Of a stretch of 64,000 bases of DNA, positions 40,950 through 50,104 are shown piece by piece. Under the pieces are notes generated by a model. The model ran no database searches. It saw nothing but the letters and a program-made list of their open reading frames with translations, and was not told where the DNA came from. The translations under genes were made by a program, and so were the position numbers. Every line of letters starts with the position of its first letter. Positions within the stretch are counted from its first letter, which is position 1. Origin of the DNA: Guptibacillus algicola (GTDB lineage Bacteria; Bacillota; Bacilli; Bacillales; Guptibacillaceae); contig NZ_JAIVAF010000003.1 in the NCBI RefSeq assembly GCF_020171805.1, forward strand, positions 496,001-560,000, in the 5' to 3' direction.

Positions 40950-42755
40950 ATGGGGAATTTCACTTATACATTTCACTTTTTTTTAGTTGCATTGTCGATT
41001 TTTATGGTAGTGAGCTACACGTATGCAGCATTTGATTTCCATGAACGAACGGTAGGTGTCTGCTCTAAGACTAAGAAACTATGGGCAGTTGGAAGTGCTG
41101 CAACTCTTGGATCAGGAATATGGATCCTTTATTATATAGGGTTGCATGGGTACTCAAGTAACGTAGCTATCCAGCAGTTCGATCAACCATGGTTTATCGT
41201 TCTATCGTTAACAATACCGATGATCGGAGCATTTGTGACATTCTTTTTTATTTCGAAAATGCACGGTCGTCTTTTACCAGTTATCTTGTCTAGCTTATCA
41301 TTAACTGTGACGTTGTTAGCCCTTCAGCTAGTAAGCTCTGTATATGTGCTCGAGGTATCATATACTCTTACGAATGTTTGGCAATTAATCGTAACAGCAT
41401 TTATTGCGATGTTCTCATCTTTTTGTAGTTTGTGGATCGTGTACCGGATGAGGAATGAAAAACGACAGTTTATTAATAATGTAATTGGAGCTCTTACTTT
41501 AGGGTTAGGAATTGCTTCCGTTCATTATTTCACCATCTCATATGCCTCTTCATCAACATCATTTAATATGGAGAAGTACAGCGAAGGGTCCATGATGCCA
41601 TACGTGATTTTAACTGCTGTTTTCATCGTTACGGTTCTTCTTTTGATTAGTGTTGTTAGGGACCGAAAACTAGCATTAAAAACTGCGCAGCTTCAGGAGA
41701 GCGAACGCCGGTATAATTCACTCGTAGAAAACAACCCGGATGGTATTATGCTTGTTGATTTAGAAGGCACAATAATAAATTTCAACCCTGCACTAGAGAA
41801 TATATCAGGGTATTCATTTCATGAAGCGAAACACATTAACTGTTACAGCATGCTTGCCTATGGAACAAAGAAAAGAAGCATGAAATGCTTTTTAGAAGTG
41901 AAGAAAGGTATTCCACAAAAATGCGAGTCAGCTATTCTACATAAGCTAGGACACGCGATCAAAGTGAAACTAATCATGATTCCTCATGTGATCGATGGAA
42001 GCATAAAAGGGGTAATCGTGATTGTTGAAGATATTACAGAGCTCAAGGAAACCGAAGAGCTGTTGAGGAAATCTGAGAAGTTAACAGCGGTTGGAGAACT
42101 AGCTGCTGGGGTCGGGCACGAAATTAGAAATCCTTTAACTTCATTGAAAGGATTTGCAAATATCCTTTATACCTCATCGGATGATGTGAAGTCTAAAGAG
42201 TTTCTACAAATCATGCTGTCTGAAATCGACCGAATCAATGTGATTGTAAGTGAATTTATGCTTCTAGCAAGACCACATGATAAAGAGTTCGCTCAGTGTG
42301 ATCTGATATCACTTCTTAGGCATGTCGTCACATTACTAAAAACACAAGCGATTTTGAATGATGTGATGATTCGGACGCATTATGAGTTTGATCAGCTTCT
42401 CATAACATGTGAAGAAAATCAGATTAAACAAGTATTCGTTAATATTATCAAGAACGCAATCGAAGCGATGCCGAATGGTGGCATCATTACAGTGACGGTA
42501 AAACTAAATGAAGAGAAAGAAGCAACAGTAAAAATTCGAGACCAGGGTGTCGGGATTTCTGCTGAGCAGCTTCAGCACATCGGAGAACCTTTCTACACAT
42601 TGAAAGAGAATGGAACAGGGCTAGGTATGATGGTTAGTTTCAATATTATTGAAAATCATGGGGGTACATTACACTTAACAAGTAGTGAGGGAGAGGGCAC
42701 AACAGTAGAAGTTGCTTTGCCCTCTGCTGAGGAAAACTTAGTAAAAGTAAATTAA
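40950..42755 (+). CDS. Seven-helix (degenerate MHYT-like) PAS sensor histidine kinase
   Basis: A 601-aa kinase. Residues about 8-235 form seven helices with MHYT-like repeats in which the metal motif is changed (GSGIWILYYIGLHGY, GIASVHYFTIS), so copper or oxygen sensing by the classical ligands is doubtful. A PAS domain follows (about 250-365), then HisKA with His390 in VGHEIRNPLTSLKGF, and HATPase_c with NIIKNAIEAMP, RDQGVGIS and GTGLGM. Like the kinase at 17739-19409 it has no partner regulator nearby and resembles phosphorelay sporulation kinases. Its transcript ends at a GC-rich terminator. Confidence 0.87.
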   Translation: MGNFTYTFHFFLVALSIFMVVSYTYAAFDFHERTVGVCSKTKKLWAVGSAATLGSGIWILYYIGLHGYSSNVAIQQFDQPWFIVLSLTIPMIGAFVTFFFISKMHGRLLPVILSSLSLTVTLLALQLVSSVYVLEVSYTLTNVWQLIVTAFIAMFSSFCSLWIVYRMRNEKRQFINNVIGALTLGLGIASVHYFTISYASSSTSFNMEKYSEGSMMPYVILTAVFIVTVLLLISVVRDRKLALKTAQLQESERRYNSLVENNPDGIMLVDLEGTIINFNPALENISGYSFHEAKHINCYSMLAYGTKKRSMKCFLEVKKGIPQKCESAILHKLGHAIKVKLIMIPHVIDGSIKGVIVIVEDITELKETEELLRKSEKLTAVGELAAGVGHEIRNPLTSLKGFANILYTSSDDVKSKEFLQIMLSEIDRINVIVSEFMLLARPHDKEFAQCDLISLLRHVVTLLKTQAILNDVMIRTHYEFDQLLITCEENQIKQVFVNIIKNAIEAMPNGGIITVTVKLNEEKEATVKIRDQGVGISAEQLQHIGEPFYTLKENGTGLGMMVSFNIIENHGGTLHLTSSEGEGTTVEVALPSAEENLVKVN

Positions 42756-42782
42756 AGCGCTGGCTTCTGCCGGCGCTTTTTC
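42752..42782. terminator. Terminator of the sensor kinase gene
   Basis: AAAGCGCTGGC, TTCT, GCCGGCGCTTTTT. Confidence 0.9.
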
Positions 42783-42789
42783 ATTATCT

Positions 42790-43032
42790 TTACCTTTTAT
42801 TATTTGTCGATTCTTTATGATGGTGCTTTCCTGTGTGATCAAGCTCTAGGAATTCTGATGCTGGAATGTCTAGCGCGGTCGAAATCTTTAGTAACGTCTG
42901 CACATCAGGTACTAGTTTGTTTTCTTCGATAGCTTCCATTATGCCTCTTCCAATCCGGACTTTTACAGCAAGCTCGTCGATCGTCATTCCTTTCTCGAGA
43001 CGGTGTTTACGAATTTTTTTAGATATGGTCAT
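42790..43032 (-). CDS. XRE-family small DNA-binding protein
   Basis: About 80 aa. An HTH_3 domain occupies almost all of it (ISKKIRKHRLEKGMTIDELA, VKVRIGRGIMEAIEENKLVP, LLKISTALDIPASEFLEL), followed by a His/Lys-rich tail (HTGKHHHKES). ATG 43032 lies six bases after GGGGGAG; ATG 43038 is closer than usual. It is a single gene, transcribed towards the kinase terminator. Targets unknown; the His-rich tail could bind metal, and it sits next to the manganese transporter operon, but no link is shown. Confidence 0.8.
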   Translation of the reverse strand: MTISKKIRKHRLEKGMTIDELAVKVRIGRGIMEAIEENKLVPDVQTLLKISTALDIPASEFLELDHTGKHHHKESTNNKR

Positions 43033-43176
43033 CGTCATCTCCCCCTATTTTATATTACTCCTCATACGTAAATTTAGTAGCAGTTTATAGTGCAATTGTA
43101 TATCCTATTTGAAAATGAAGCTGTGACATTGATCACGCTTATGATTCTAAATGGCTAGAAAATGCATAAAATAGTG

Positions 43177-43205
43177 TTGACAAAGATGGCAGAACGCGAT
43201 AGTTT
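43177..43205 (+). promoter_or_regulatory. Possible sigma-A promoter upstream of mntABCD
   Basis: TTGACA (43177-43182), 17 bases, TAGTTT (43200-43205). It would give a leader of about 215 bases including the MntR-like box and a hairpin. Confidence 0.45.
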
Positions 43206-43290
43206 TGTACTAAGGAAACATTTGTGTGTGAATGCATAGTGTGATAAAAATGAGTTGAGAATTTTCTTGGCTCGCTTTTTTTTAAGCAAA

Positions 43291-43307
43291 GTTTGCCCAT
43301 GGTAAAC
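43291..43307. promoter_or_regulatory. MntR-like operator upstream of mntA
   Basis: GTTTGCCCATGGTAAAC, an imperfect dyad, with flanking A and AAA. It resembles B. subtilis MntR sites such as AATTTGCCTTAAGGAAAC. A TATAAA follows at 43311. Mn-dependent repression of this operon is expected from the family. Confidence 0.55.
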
Positions 43308-43330
43308 AAATATAAACATGGCCAAGACTT

Positions 43331-43350
43331 CTTGGTGCAAATGCACCAAG
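43331..43350. promoter_or_regulatory. Perfect hairpin in the mntA leader
   Basis: CTTGGTGCA, AA, TGCACCAAG, followed ten bases later by TTTTTT. It may be a leaky terminator or an operator. Confidence 0.4.
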
Positions 43351-43426
43351 CCAGCATTTTTTCCACTATGCACAAATTCACAATCGAAGAATACAATCTT
43401 AACTAATCGAAAGTGAGGAATTCATC

Positions 43427-44350
43427 ATGAAAAAATTTCTAGCACTATTTTTAGGTGCCGCATTAGCGCTCGTTATTTCAGGGTGTGGTAACACGGATGC
43501 GGGGAGCGAGAACGAGAAGATCGTTGTTACAACGACCATCGGACAGATTGCCGACATAGTGAAAAATGTTGGTGGAGAGCATGTAGAAGTTGACGGACTA
43601 ATGGGACCAGGTATCGATCCTCACTTATATCAAGCTTCTCAGGGGGATATTAACAAACTGTCTAAAGCAGATATTATTTTTTATAATGGCTTACACTTAG
43701 AAGGTAAGATGGGCGATATCTTTGCCAAGATGAAGAAAGATAAACCAACATATCCAATCGCGGAAGCTATTCCAGAAGATAAGCTTCTAATCGACCCGGC
43801 TGACAAATCAGCAATCGACCCACATGTATGGTTCAACATCGATCTTTGGAAATATGCAGTGGAAGAAGTTCGCGATGGTTTGATTGAGTACGACCCGGAA
43901 AATAAAGATGAATACATGAAGAATACAGAAGCTTACATTAAGGAATTAGAAGAAGTGCAGGCTGAGGCTCAACAGAAGATCAATGAAATTCCAGAAGAAA
44001 GTCGTGTACTTGTAACAGCACATGATGCGTTTCAGTACTTTGGTCAGGCTTACGGAATGGAAGTGAAGGGGCTACAGGGCTTGAGCACGGATTCAGAATA
44101 TGGCTTGCGTGACGTTCAAGATCTAGTGAATGTACTCGTTGACAGAAATATTAAGGCCGTATTTATTGAGAGTAGTATTTCAGAACGATCCATTAATGCA
44201 GTCGTTGAAGGCGCGAAAGAAAAGGGTCACGATGTGAAAATTGGCGGTGAATTGTTCTCCGATGCAATGGGCGAGAAGGGAACTAAAGAAGGAACGTATA
44301 CTGGCATGTACCGTCATAATATCGAAACGATAACAACTTCATTAAAATAA
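43427..44350 (+). CDS. mntA: Manganese ABC transporter substrate-binding lipoprotein MntA
   Basis: A 307-aa cluster A-I metal-binding lipoprotein. The signal ends at the lipobox LVISGC (Cys20). Metal ligands are visible in GIDPHLYQ, DPHVWFNID and the HDAFQYFGQAYG region, with a late acidic ligand near GGELFSDAMG. Four-gene order (binding protein, ATPase, two permeases) equals B. subtilis mntABCD rather than zinc systems. It captures Mn2+ outside the membrane. ATG 43427 follows GTGAGG. Confidence 0.92.
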   Translation: MKKFLALFLGAALALVISGCGNTDAGSENEKIVVTTTIGQIADIVKNVGGEHVEVDGLMGPGIDPHLYQASQGDINKLSKADIIFYNGLHLEGKMGDIFAKMKKDKPTYPIAEAIPEDKLLIDPADKSAIDPHVWFNIDLWKYAVEEVRDGLIEYDPENKDEYMKNTEAYIKELEEVQAEAQQKINEIPEESRVLVTAHDAFQYFGQAYGMEVKGLQGLSTDSEYGLRDVQDLVNVLVDRNIKAVFIESSISERSINAVVEGAKEKGHDVKIGGELFSDAMGEKGTKEGTYTGMYRHNIETITTSLK

Positions 44351-44380
44351 TTGTTTTAGAAGACGAAAGGAGTTTCAGGA

Positions 44381-45133
44381 ATGAATCCGGTAGATATTTC
44401 AAACGTAACAGTTGCATATGACCGTAAGCCGGTACTTCAAGAAGTAACATTTAGTGTACCTGAAGGAAAGCTTATAGGGATTGTTGGTCCAAACGGCGCA
44501 GGTAAATCAACTTTAATCAAGGCGATACTGGGTCTTGTTCCAACTGCATCTGGTACGATCAACATATATGGAAAATCTTATCGAGCGCAAAGAAAGCTCG
44601 TTGGATATGTTCCTCAACGTGGCTCCGTCGATTGGGATTTCCCAACCAACGCACTTGATGTCGTGCTTATGGGCCGCTATGGTCATATCGGTTGGTTTAA
44701 GAGACCAGGGAAGAAAGATACACAAATTGCCCTACAGGCTCTAGATAAAGTAGGTATGAAAGAATATGCAAATAGACAGATCAGTCAACTTTCAGGTGGA
44801 CAGCAACAGCGTGTATTCCTAGCTAGAGCACTAGCTCAGGATGCGACGGTTTACTTTATGGATGAACCATTTGTTGGCGTTGACGCAGCAACAGAAAAAG
44901 CAATCATCGCACTATTGAACGAATTAAAAGCACAGGGTAAAACCGTTCTAGTCGTCCATCATGACCTTCAAACTGTTAAAGAATATTTTGATTGGACGTT
45001 CCTATTAAACAAACGACAAGTAGCACTTGGCCCAACTGAAGAAGTGTTTACGATCGATAATCTACAAAAAACTTACGGAGGTCGACTTGCGTTCCTTGAT
45101 CAGCAAGTGAATCAGCCGTTTGTTCAACAGTAA
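44381..45133 (+). CDS. mntB: Manganese ABC transporter ATP-binding protein MntB
   Basis: A 250-aa ATPase: Walker [10 protein letters not shown] (about 34-42), [21 protein letters not shown]-loop typical of Mn/Zn/Fe importers, signature [15 protein letters not shown] and Walker [15 protein letters not shown]-loop VVHHD. Length equals B. subtilis MntB. The gene begins 30 bases after mntA with AAAGGAG. It drives Mn2+ import. Confidence 0.93.
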   Translation: MNPVDISNVTVAYDRKPVLQEVTFSVPEGKLIGIVGPNGAGKSTLIKAILGLVPTASGTINIYGKSYRAQRKLVGYVPQRGSVDWDFPTNALDVVLMGRYGHIGWFKRPGKKDTQIALQALDKVGMKEYANRQISQLSGGQQQRVFLARALAQDATVYFMDEPFVGVDAATEKAIIALLNELKAQGKTVLVVHHDLQTVKEYFDWTFLLNKRQVALGPTEEVFTIDNLQKTYGGRLAFLDQQVNQPFVQQ

Positions 45134-45148
45134 TAAGGAGGACCAGAA

Positions 45149-46495
45149 ATGTGGAATGACTTAATCCTCACTTTACAGGATGCAAACACACAATGGGTCC
45201 TCTTTGGATCCATACTGCTTGGAATTGCGAGTGGCGTGCTCGGCAGTTTTGCCCTACTACGGAAACAGAGTCTAATCGGTGATGCGATGGCACACGCAGC
45301 ACTTCCAGGTATTTGTATTGCTTTCCTTCTATACGGTACAAAGTCGATTGGCTGGTTTCTTGTTGGAGCGGCTATCTCTGGGCTAATCGCCACCTATTTC
45401 ATTCAAACGATCATCACTCACTCAAGAATCAAAGAAGATACAGCAATCGGATTGGTTCTTTCAGTATTCTTTGGTTTTGGTATCGTGCTTTTAACAAAAA
45501 TTGCACAATCGGAAAACGGGAACCAAAGTGGACTTGATGATTTTATATTCGGGCAAGCAGCATCGTTAGTTGGAACAGATGTAAAAGTTATCTCTGGAGT
45601 TGCTATCGCACTCTTGATCATTACGTTTTTATTGTTTAAAGAGCTTAAATTGTTTACGTTCGACCGTCAATTTGCTAAGGGAATCGGATTACCGACCGGT
45701 GTCCTTAACGCATTGTTGATGACATTGATCGTGAGTGCTGTCGTAATCGGGCTTCAGGCCGTAGGTGTTGTCTTGATGGCTGCAATGCTTATCACGCCAG
45801 CGATCTCTGCTCGTTATTGGACAGATCGTCTTGATCGTATGGTTATTATCGCTGGAGGAATCGGTGCACTTTCAGGAATGCTTGGAACGATTTTGAGTTC
45901 GTTGGCGAGCAGTCTTCCTACAGGACCAGTCATCGTGGTAGCAGCAACGTTGATCTTCATCTTCTCACTCGTATTCGCTCCACAACGTGGTTTAGTTTCA
46001 AAAGGTCTGAAGCTCTATAAATTACGTAAAGAAGTAGCTCGTGAAACGGTACTTCAGTCGATGTTTGATTTAACAGAAACAGCAGCAACGACTGGAGGAG
46101 AAATCGGATTTTCGAAAGACGACCTAGTAGAACGCAGGCCGATGAGTGACCGAAAGCTTCAAGCGAATCTTGCAATCCTTCAAAAAGAAGGGTTGATTAC
46201 AAAGACTAGTGTTGATTTATGGAAACTAACATCTAAAGGCGCAATTGAGAGCTATGAAATTACGTTAAACAACAGATTGTTTGAAACGTATCTCATGTAT
46301 GAGATGAAGTTTGCAAACCTTCAGCTTGTTGCAAACGATTCATGGAATTACAAGGAAATTCCTTCTAGGACGCTTAGTGAATTGAAGGAATATATGGAGA
46401 TACACGATCGCACTCCGAAATTAGATCCCGAGTTATTTGCTGCAGGTGGTATTTATAGTGATCAATCAGACTATCAACGAAGGGAGGTTAACTGA
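45149..46495 (+). CDS. mntC: Manganese ABC transporter permease MntC with C-terminal DtxR-like domain
   Basis: A 448-aa protein: an ABC-3 family permease (about 1-290, eight or nine helices; LGSFALLRKQSLIGDAMAHA is the conserved start, AVGVVLMAAMLITPAISARY a core helix) followed by a soluble region (about 295-448) with a winged-helix DtxR/MntR-like fold (SDRKLQANLAILQKEGLITK then LWKLTSKG). The same fusion is present in B. subtilis MntC (435 aa). The extra domain may sense metal at the membrane. Confidence 0.92.
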   Translation: MWNDLILTLQDANTQWVLFGSILLGIASGVLGSFALLRKQSLIGDAMAHAALPGICIAFLLYGTKSIGWFLVGAAISGLIATYFIQTIITHSRIKEDTAIGLVLSVFFGFGIVLLTKIAQSENGNQSGLDDFIFGQAASLVGTDVKVISGVAIALLIITFLLFKELKLFTFDRQFAKGIGLPTGVLNALLMTLIVSAVVIGLQAVGVVLMAAMLITPAISARYWTDRLDRMVIIAGGIGALSGMLGTILSSLASSLPTGPVIVVAATLIFIFSLVFAPQRGLVSKGLKLYKLRKEVARETVLQSMFDLTETAATTGGEIGFSKDDLVERRPMSDRKLQANLAILQKEGLITKTSVDLWKLTSKGAIESYEITLNNRLFETYLMYEMKFANLQLVANDSWNYKEIPSRTLSELKEYMEIHDRTPKLDPELFAAGGIYSDQSDYQRREVN

Positions 46496-46497
46496 TC

Positions 46498-47382
46498 ATG
46501 AGCTATGGTGCTTGGATTATTCTTACGGGTTCTCTAGTAGGTGTTTCATGTGGAATCGTAGGTTGTTTTCTTATTTTAAGGAAAATGGCGATGTTAGCTG
46601 ATGCTATCAGTCACACCGTCTTACTTGGTATCGTGCTAGCGTACCTCGTAAGTCACTCCCTTGAAGGAATCTATATGCTTGTCGGAGCCGGAATCATCGG
46701 TCTCCTAACTGCATTTCTCGTGCAAGTGCTCGATACTTCAGGTGTTCAATCCGATGCTGCGATTGGTGTAGTCTTCACATCTCTGTTTGCTTTCGGAGTA
46801 ATCTTATTATCAGCCTTCGCTGGTCAAGTCCATCTCGACGTTAACCATGCCCTAATGGGAGAAATTACGTTTATCCCATGGGATACGTTGACGATCAATG
46901 GAATAGAGCTTGGACCTTCAGCAGTTTGGATGCTTGGTATCGTACTGATTTTAAACCTTACGCTGATATTCCTATTCTATAAGGAGATCAAGATCAGCTC
47001 ATTTGATCCTGCTATGGCAACTGCTATTGGAATTCCTGTAGTCTTCATACATTATTTATTAATGTCAATGGTATCGATCACGACAGTAGCGTCATTCGAT
47101 AGTGTCGGCGCGATTCTAGTTGTTGCGATGTTGATTGTACCTGGTGCAACAGCATACTTGTTAACTGATCGCTTGCTCATTATGCTTCTGATCAGTGCGT
47201 TTATCGGTGTCGCTTCAGCTGTTGGTGGTTATTATGCAGCTCTTGCATGGAATGTCTCAATTGCTGGATCAATGGCATCGATCGCTGGCTTGATTTTCGG
47301 AGCGACGTTTATTTTATCTCCGAAACACGGCTTGATGGGTAAAGTACTTGCTAGAAGATCAATCTCTGCTCAACACTCATAA
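46498..47382 (+). CDS. mntD: Manganese ABC transporter permease MntD
   Basis: A 294-aa ABC-3 permease with nine helices: CFLILRKMAMLADAISHTVL near the start and DSVGAILVVAMLIVPGATAY in the core. It begins two bases after the mntC stop and lacks the soluble extension, as in B. subtilis MntD. With MntC it forms the channel. A strong hairpin lies 120 bases after its stop. Confidence 0.93.
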   Translation: MSYGAWIILTGSLVGVSCGIVGCFLILRKMAMLADAISHTVLLGIVLAYLVSHSLEGIYMLVGAGIIGLLTAFLVQVLDTSGVQSDAAIGVVFTSLFAFGVILLSAFAGQVHLDVNHALMGEITFIPWDTLTINGIELGPSAVWMLGIVLILNLTLIFLFYKEIKISSFDPAMATAIGIPVVFIHYLLMSMVSITTVASFDSVGAILVVAMLIVPGATAYLLTDRLLIMLLISAFIGVASAVGGYYAALAWNVSIAGSMASIAGLIFGATFILSPKHGLMGKVLARRSISAQHS

Positions 47383-47504
47383 ATCGTTTAACGCGATAAA
47401 TTAGAGAAGAAATGATTCAAAACTATATGAAAATTTAGAGACTTATAGTATAGTAAAATCATATCGATAGTCTGTACCCACAGATCTATCTCCTCAATTG
47501 AAGG

Positions 47505-47552
47505 GCCATACTTACGAATGCTGGATTCGTAAGTATGGCTATTTCTTTTTTC
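47505..47552 (+). terminator. Terminator downstream of mntABCD
   Basis: GCCATACTTACGAAT (47505-47519) / ATTCGTAAGTATGGC (47525-47539), 15-bp perfect stem, then a T-rich tail. Confidence 0.88.
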
Positions 47553-47623
47553 ATTTTTAGGTTGAAATTGATTTTGTTAGGGAATATACCTGAGAATCGA
47601 AATTGTTGGAAGGAGAAAGAGAG

Positions 47624-48466
47624 ATGGATGTAAGTACTGAGTCAAAAGCAAAAGCACAGCGAGCCGCTAACGATGTAAAGCCCTGGATTAGAGGTTTTGC
47701 TAGGATGGGATATATCGCAAAAGGTGTTGTTTATTTAATAATCGGAATCTTAGCTTTTCAAGCTGCGGTAGGAAAAGGTGGGAAAACGACAGATTCTAAG
47801 GGTGCATTCGCATCGATTGCTTCAAAGCCTTTCGGTGAAGCCCTACTATGGATTTTAGCTGTTGGTCTACTTGGCTATGCCATGTGGAAGTGTATTCAAG
47901 GAATAAAGGACCCAGAGAAAAAAGGTAATGGAACGAAAGAAATCTTGTTACGAATTGGGTTTGTTGGAAGCGGGATCGTTCATGTGTTTCTTGCTTATAA
48001 TGCCGTTCAAATCATATCGAGAGCAGGAAGCTCTTCTTCTGGTGGAAAACAAACATGGTCAGCTATGCTACTCAGTAAACCATTCGGTCAATGGATTATC
48101 GCACTAATCGGTGTTGGATTTATCGTCTTTGGTATGACTCAAATCGTTCGTGCGTATAAAAAGTCGTTTATGAAGCGTTTAAAGAATCATAACATGCACA
48201 ACCAAGAGCAATGGTGGGGTAAACGTGTAGGTCAATTCGGGTTAAGTGCAAGAGGTGTCGTCTTTGGATTAATGGGAGTCTTTTTTATCCAAACGGCCAT
48301 CACAGCTAACCCTGATAAGACGAGAGGACTTGACGGTGCTCTTTCAGAACTAGCTCAACAACCTTATGGGATGATTCTGTTAGGGGTCGTTGCGCTTGGA
48401 TTTATTGCATATGGATTATTTATGTTCGTTAAAGCAAAGAATAGAAGAGTAACTGTTTCCTCATAG
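47624..48466 (+). CDS. DUF1206 membrane protein
   Basis: ATG 47624 (MDVSTESKAKAQ) follows GGAAGGAGA; the frame extends to 47603 but would swallow that site. The 280-aa protein has six helices in three internal repeats of about 85 residues, each with an R.GY..KG.VY..IG / G..A.G...KPFG pattern (ARMGYIAKGVVYLIIGILAF; GFVGSGIVHVFLAYN; QFGLSARGVVFGLMGVFFI). Function unknown. A thioredoxin-like gene follows by 12 bases. Confidence 0.85.
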   Translation: MDVSTESKAKAQRAANDVKPWIRGFARMGYIAKGVVYLIIGILAFQAAVGKGGKTTDSKGAFASIASKPFGEALLWILAVGLLGYAMWKCIQGIKDPEKKGNGTKEILLRIGFVGSGIVHVFLAYNAVQIISRAGSSSSGGKQTWSAMLLSKPFGQWIIALIGVGFIVFGMTQIVRAYKKSFMKRLKNHNMHNQEQWWGKRVGQFGLSARGVVFGLMGVFFIQTAITANPDKTRGLDGALSELAQQPYGMILLGVVALGFIAYGLFMFVKAKNRRVTVSS

Positions 48467-48478
48467 GTAGGTGAAAGT

Positions 48479-48802
48479 ATGAAAGAAATCTCTTTGCAAG
48501 GTGCTTTATCCTCTATTCAAGATGAGAAATTATTCTTTTTATATCTATACGGAACAAACTGTTCCGTTTGTCATGCCCTCCTCCCACAAGTAGAGGAAGT
48601 ACTAGAGGACTATCCAGAAATTCAGCGTGCGAAGTTAAATGTTCATGATGTACCTGAAGCAGCAGGAGAGTTTTCTGTTTTTACCATTCCTGTTCTACTG
48701 TTGTATGTAGAAGGAAAGGAAACGATTAGGGAAGCACGGTTTGTTAACATGGATTCATTTGCTGCAAGTATTGAAAGAATTACAACACTATTCAAGAACT
48801 GA
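48479..48802 (+). CDS. Thioredoxin-like protein
   Basis: A 107-aa thioredoxin fold with the active site YGTNCSVCHAL (Cys31 and Cys34), then the cis-Pro segment FTIPVLLLYVEGKETIREAR. CSVC replaces the canonical CGPC. No signal peptide, so it is cytosolic. It resembles B. subtilis YtpP/YusE-type small thioredoxins. It is probably co-transcribed with the DUF1206 gene and ends at its own terminator. Confidence 0.88.
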   Translation: MKEISLQGALSSIQDEKLFFLYLYGTNCSVCHALLPQVEEVLEDYPEIQRAKLNVHDVPEAAGEFSVFTIPVLLLYVEGKETIREARFVNMDSFAASIERITTLFKN

Positions 48803-48806
48803 TGAG

Positions 48807-48835
48807 CCAGCATCCAATAGGATGCTGGTTTTTTT
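48807..48835 (+). terminator. Terminator of the thioredoxin-like gene
   Basis: CCAGCATCC, AATA, GGATGCTGG, TTTTTT. Confidence 0.92.
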
Positions 48836-48915
48836 ATGTGGATTAACAAAAAAGTACTACAATCCCCAGTTATATTTGGGTGTTTATAATAATTTATATT
48901 TTTCTGAAAAATAGG

Positions 48916-48964
48916 TTGAACCTTTTTCGTTTATTGTTATATAATACTAACATATTAAGTTAGT
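48916..48964 (+). promoter_or_regulatory. Promoter and operator of the zinc-finger / aceA operon
   Basis: TTGAAC (48916-48921), 18-base spacer, TATAAT (48940-48945), immediately followed by the dyad ACTAAC, ATATTAA, GTTAGT (48946-48964), which would cover the transcription start. A repressor of glyoxylate-shunt genes could bind here. No cre-like site was seen. Confidence 0.65.
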
Positions 48965-48993
48965 TGTACTATAACAGTTAGGAGGAAGATTAA

Positions 48994-49140
48994 ATGAATT
49001 GTTATACCTGTTCTGGAAATGGTGAAATTTCTTGTCCTCATTGTCATGGTAAGGATCGTAAGGCTGAACAGTGCACACATTGTCGTGGTGAAAGCTGTGT
49101 CGGTTGTCACCGCTGTAACGGTAATGGACGATTGGATTGA
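48994..49140 (+). CDS. Small DnaJ-type zinc-finger protein (48 aa)
   Basis: ATG 48994 follows AGGAGG. The product has repeated CxxC motifs: CYTCSGNG, CPHCHGKD, CTHCRGES, CVGCHRCNGNG. These are the CxxCxGxG zinc repeats of the DnaJ cysteine-rich domain, here free-standing without J-domain. It could be a zinc-binding chaperone-like or redox peptide. It is the first gene of the operon and ends 17 bases before the malate-synthase-like gene. Confidence 0.78.
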   Translation: MNCYTCSGNGEISCPHCHGKDRKAEQCTHCRGESCVGCHRCNGNGRLD

Positions 49141-49157
49141 TGAGGAGGGGGCGTTAA

Positions 49158-50084
49158 ATGGGAACGTTGGAACTGGAAACTGGACCAGCAAAGTCAGAAG
49201 CATTGTTCCTAAAAAGACTTCAACACAAATTTGAAGATGAGCAGCACAATCAGCAACTAGAGCATCTGACAACGTCACAACCTGACGTTCAAACGAAACA
49301 TATTCGTGAGACCTGTTGGAACATCAAGCCAGTTCGAGCAGATTTGCAAGACCAACGAGTGTGTTTGACCCCAAGAAACCATTCGGACATAAAGCGGTAT
49401 CTTGAAATAGAAACGAACGTTGTCTCGATTGACTTTTCTGATCACCTGACGACATCTGAAGTTCATTCTTCATTAGAAATTATCAATCATTTCATAAAAA
49501 CAGCAGCATCACTTAATAAAAAAGTTCCGGCCATTATGATTCAAGTTGGCTCGATAAGTTCACAAACATTGATGGTCGTTGGAACATACTTGTTTAGAAA
49601 CGCTAACTACCTTTTAAGCATGCGATCAGCACCCTACTTAATCCTAAAAGGTATCGATTCATATCGAACAGCGAGGGTGTGGAAGAATATGATTTCCTTT
49701 GCAGAAGGTGAGCTTTCGCTAGTAAATGGAACAGTGAAAGCGGCAGTCGTTATCGACGAATCGAATTGGACCGAGTGTGATGACATTTTATATGAATTAA
49801 GAAATCACAGTGCAGGACTTAGGATATCAACTGAAGATCATGACTACGCAAGCGAAATCGTACAGTCCGTGATTTCCGTTGGACATAGACGTGGTAGTCA
49901 TGTTCTTTGTATAAGAAATGCTGAGAATATTAGCGAAGTTGACGTGCAACCTGAAGCAATCACAGGGTTCGACGGAATGAGTATTAGAGAAGTTTCAGCA
50001 ATTGAGAAAGTTACTAGCGTCTGGAATCTTGTTATGCCTGAAAGTAATCAAATATGGAAAAAGCGTATAAATCGCCTTGGTTGA
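49158..50084 (+). CDS. Shortened malate-synthase-like protein (308 aa), probably catalytically altered
   Basis: It aligns by eye along malate synthase A: N-terminal [20 protein letters not shown], then [20 protein letters not shown] (49-68), [64 protein letters not shown] and GHRRGSHVL. However, the usual RPRGWH segment carrying the catalytic Arg is replaced (residues 121-136), the metal Glu of the LIET motif reads VIDE, GRWDY reads DHDY, and the C-terminal domain of about 120-200 residues with the catalytic Asp is absent (normal length about 530). It lies where aceB is expected, just before aceA; ATG 49158 follows GAGGAGGGGG. It may be a regulatory, structural or decayed paralogue. Confidence 0.72.
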   Translation: MGTLELETGPAKSEALFLKRLQHKFEDEQHNQQLEHLTTSQPDVQTKHIRETCWNIKPVRADLQDQRVCLTPRNHSDIKRYLEIETNVVSIDFSDHLTTSEVHSSLEIINHFIKTAASLNKKVPAIMIQVGSISSQTLMVVGTYLFRNANYLLSMRSAPYLILKGIDSYRTARVWKNMISFAEGELSLVNGTVKAAVVIDESNWTECDDILYELRNHSAGLRISTEDHDYASEIVQSVISVGHRRGSHVLCIRNAENISEVDVQPEAITGFDGMSIREVSAIEKVTSVWNLVMPESNQIWKKRINRLG

Positions 50085-50104
50085 TAATTAAAGGAGGAAT
50101 TATA

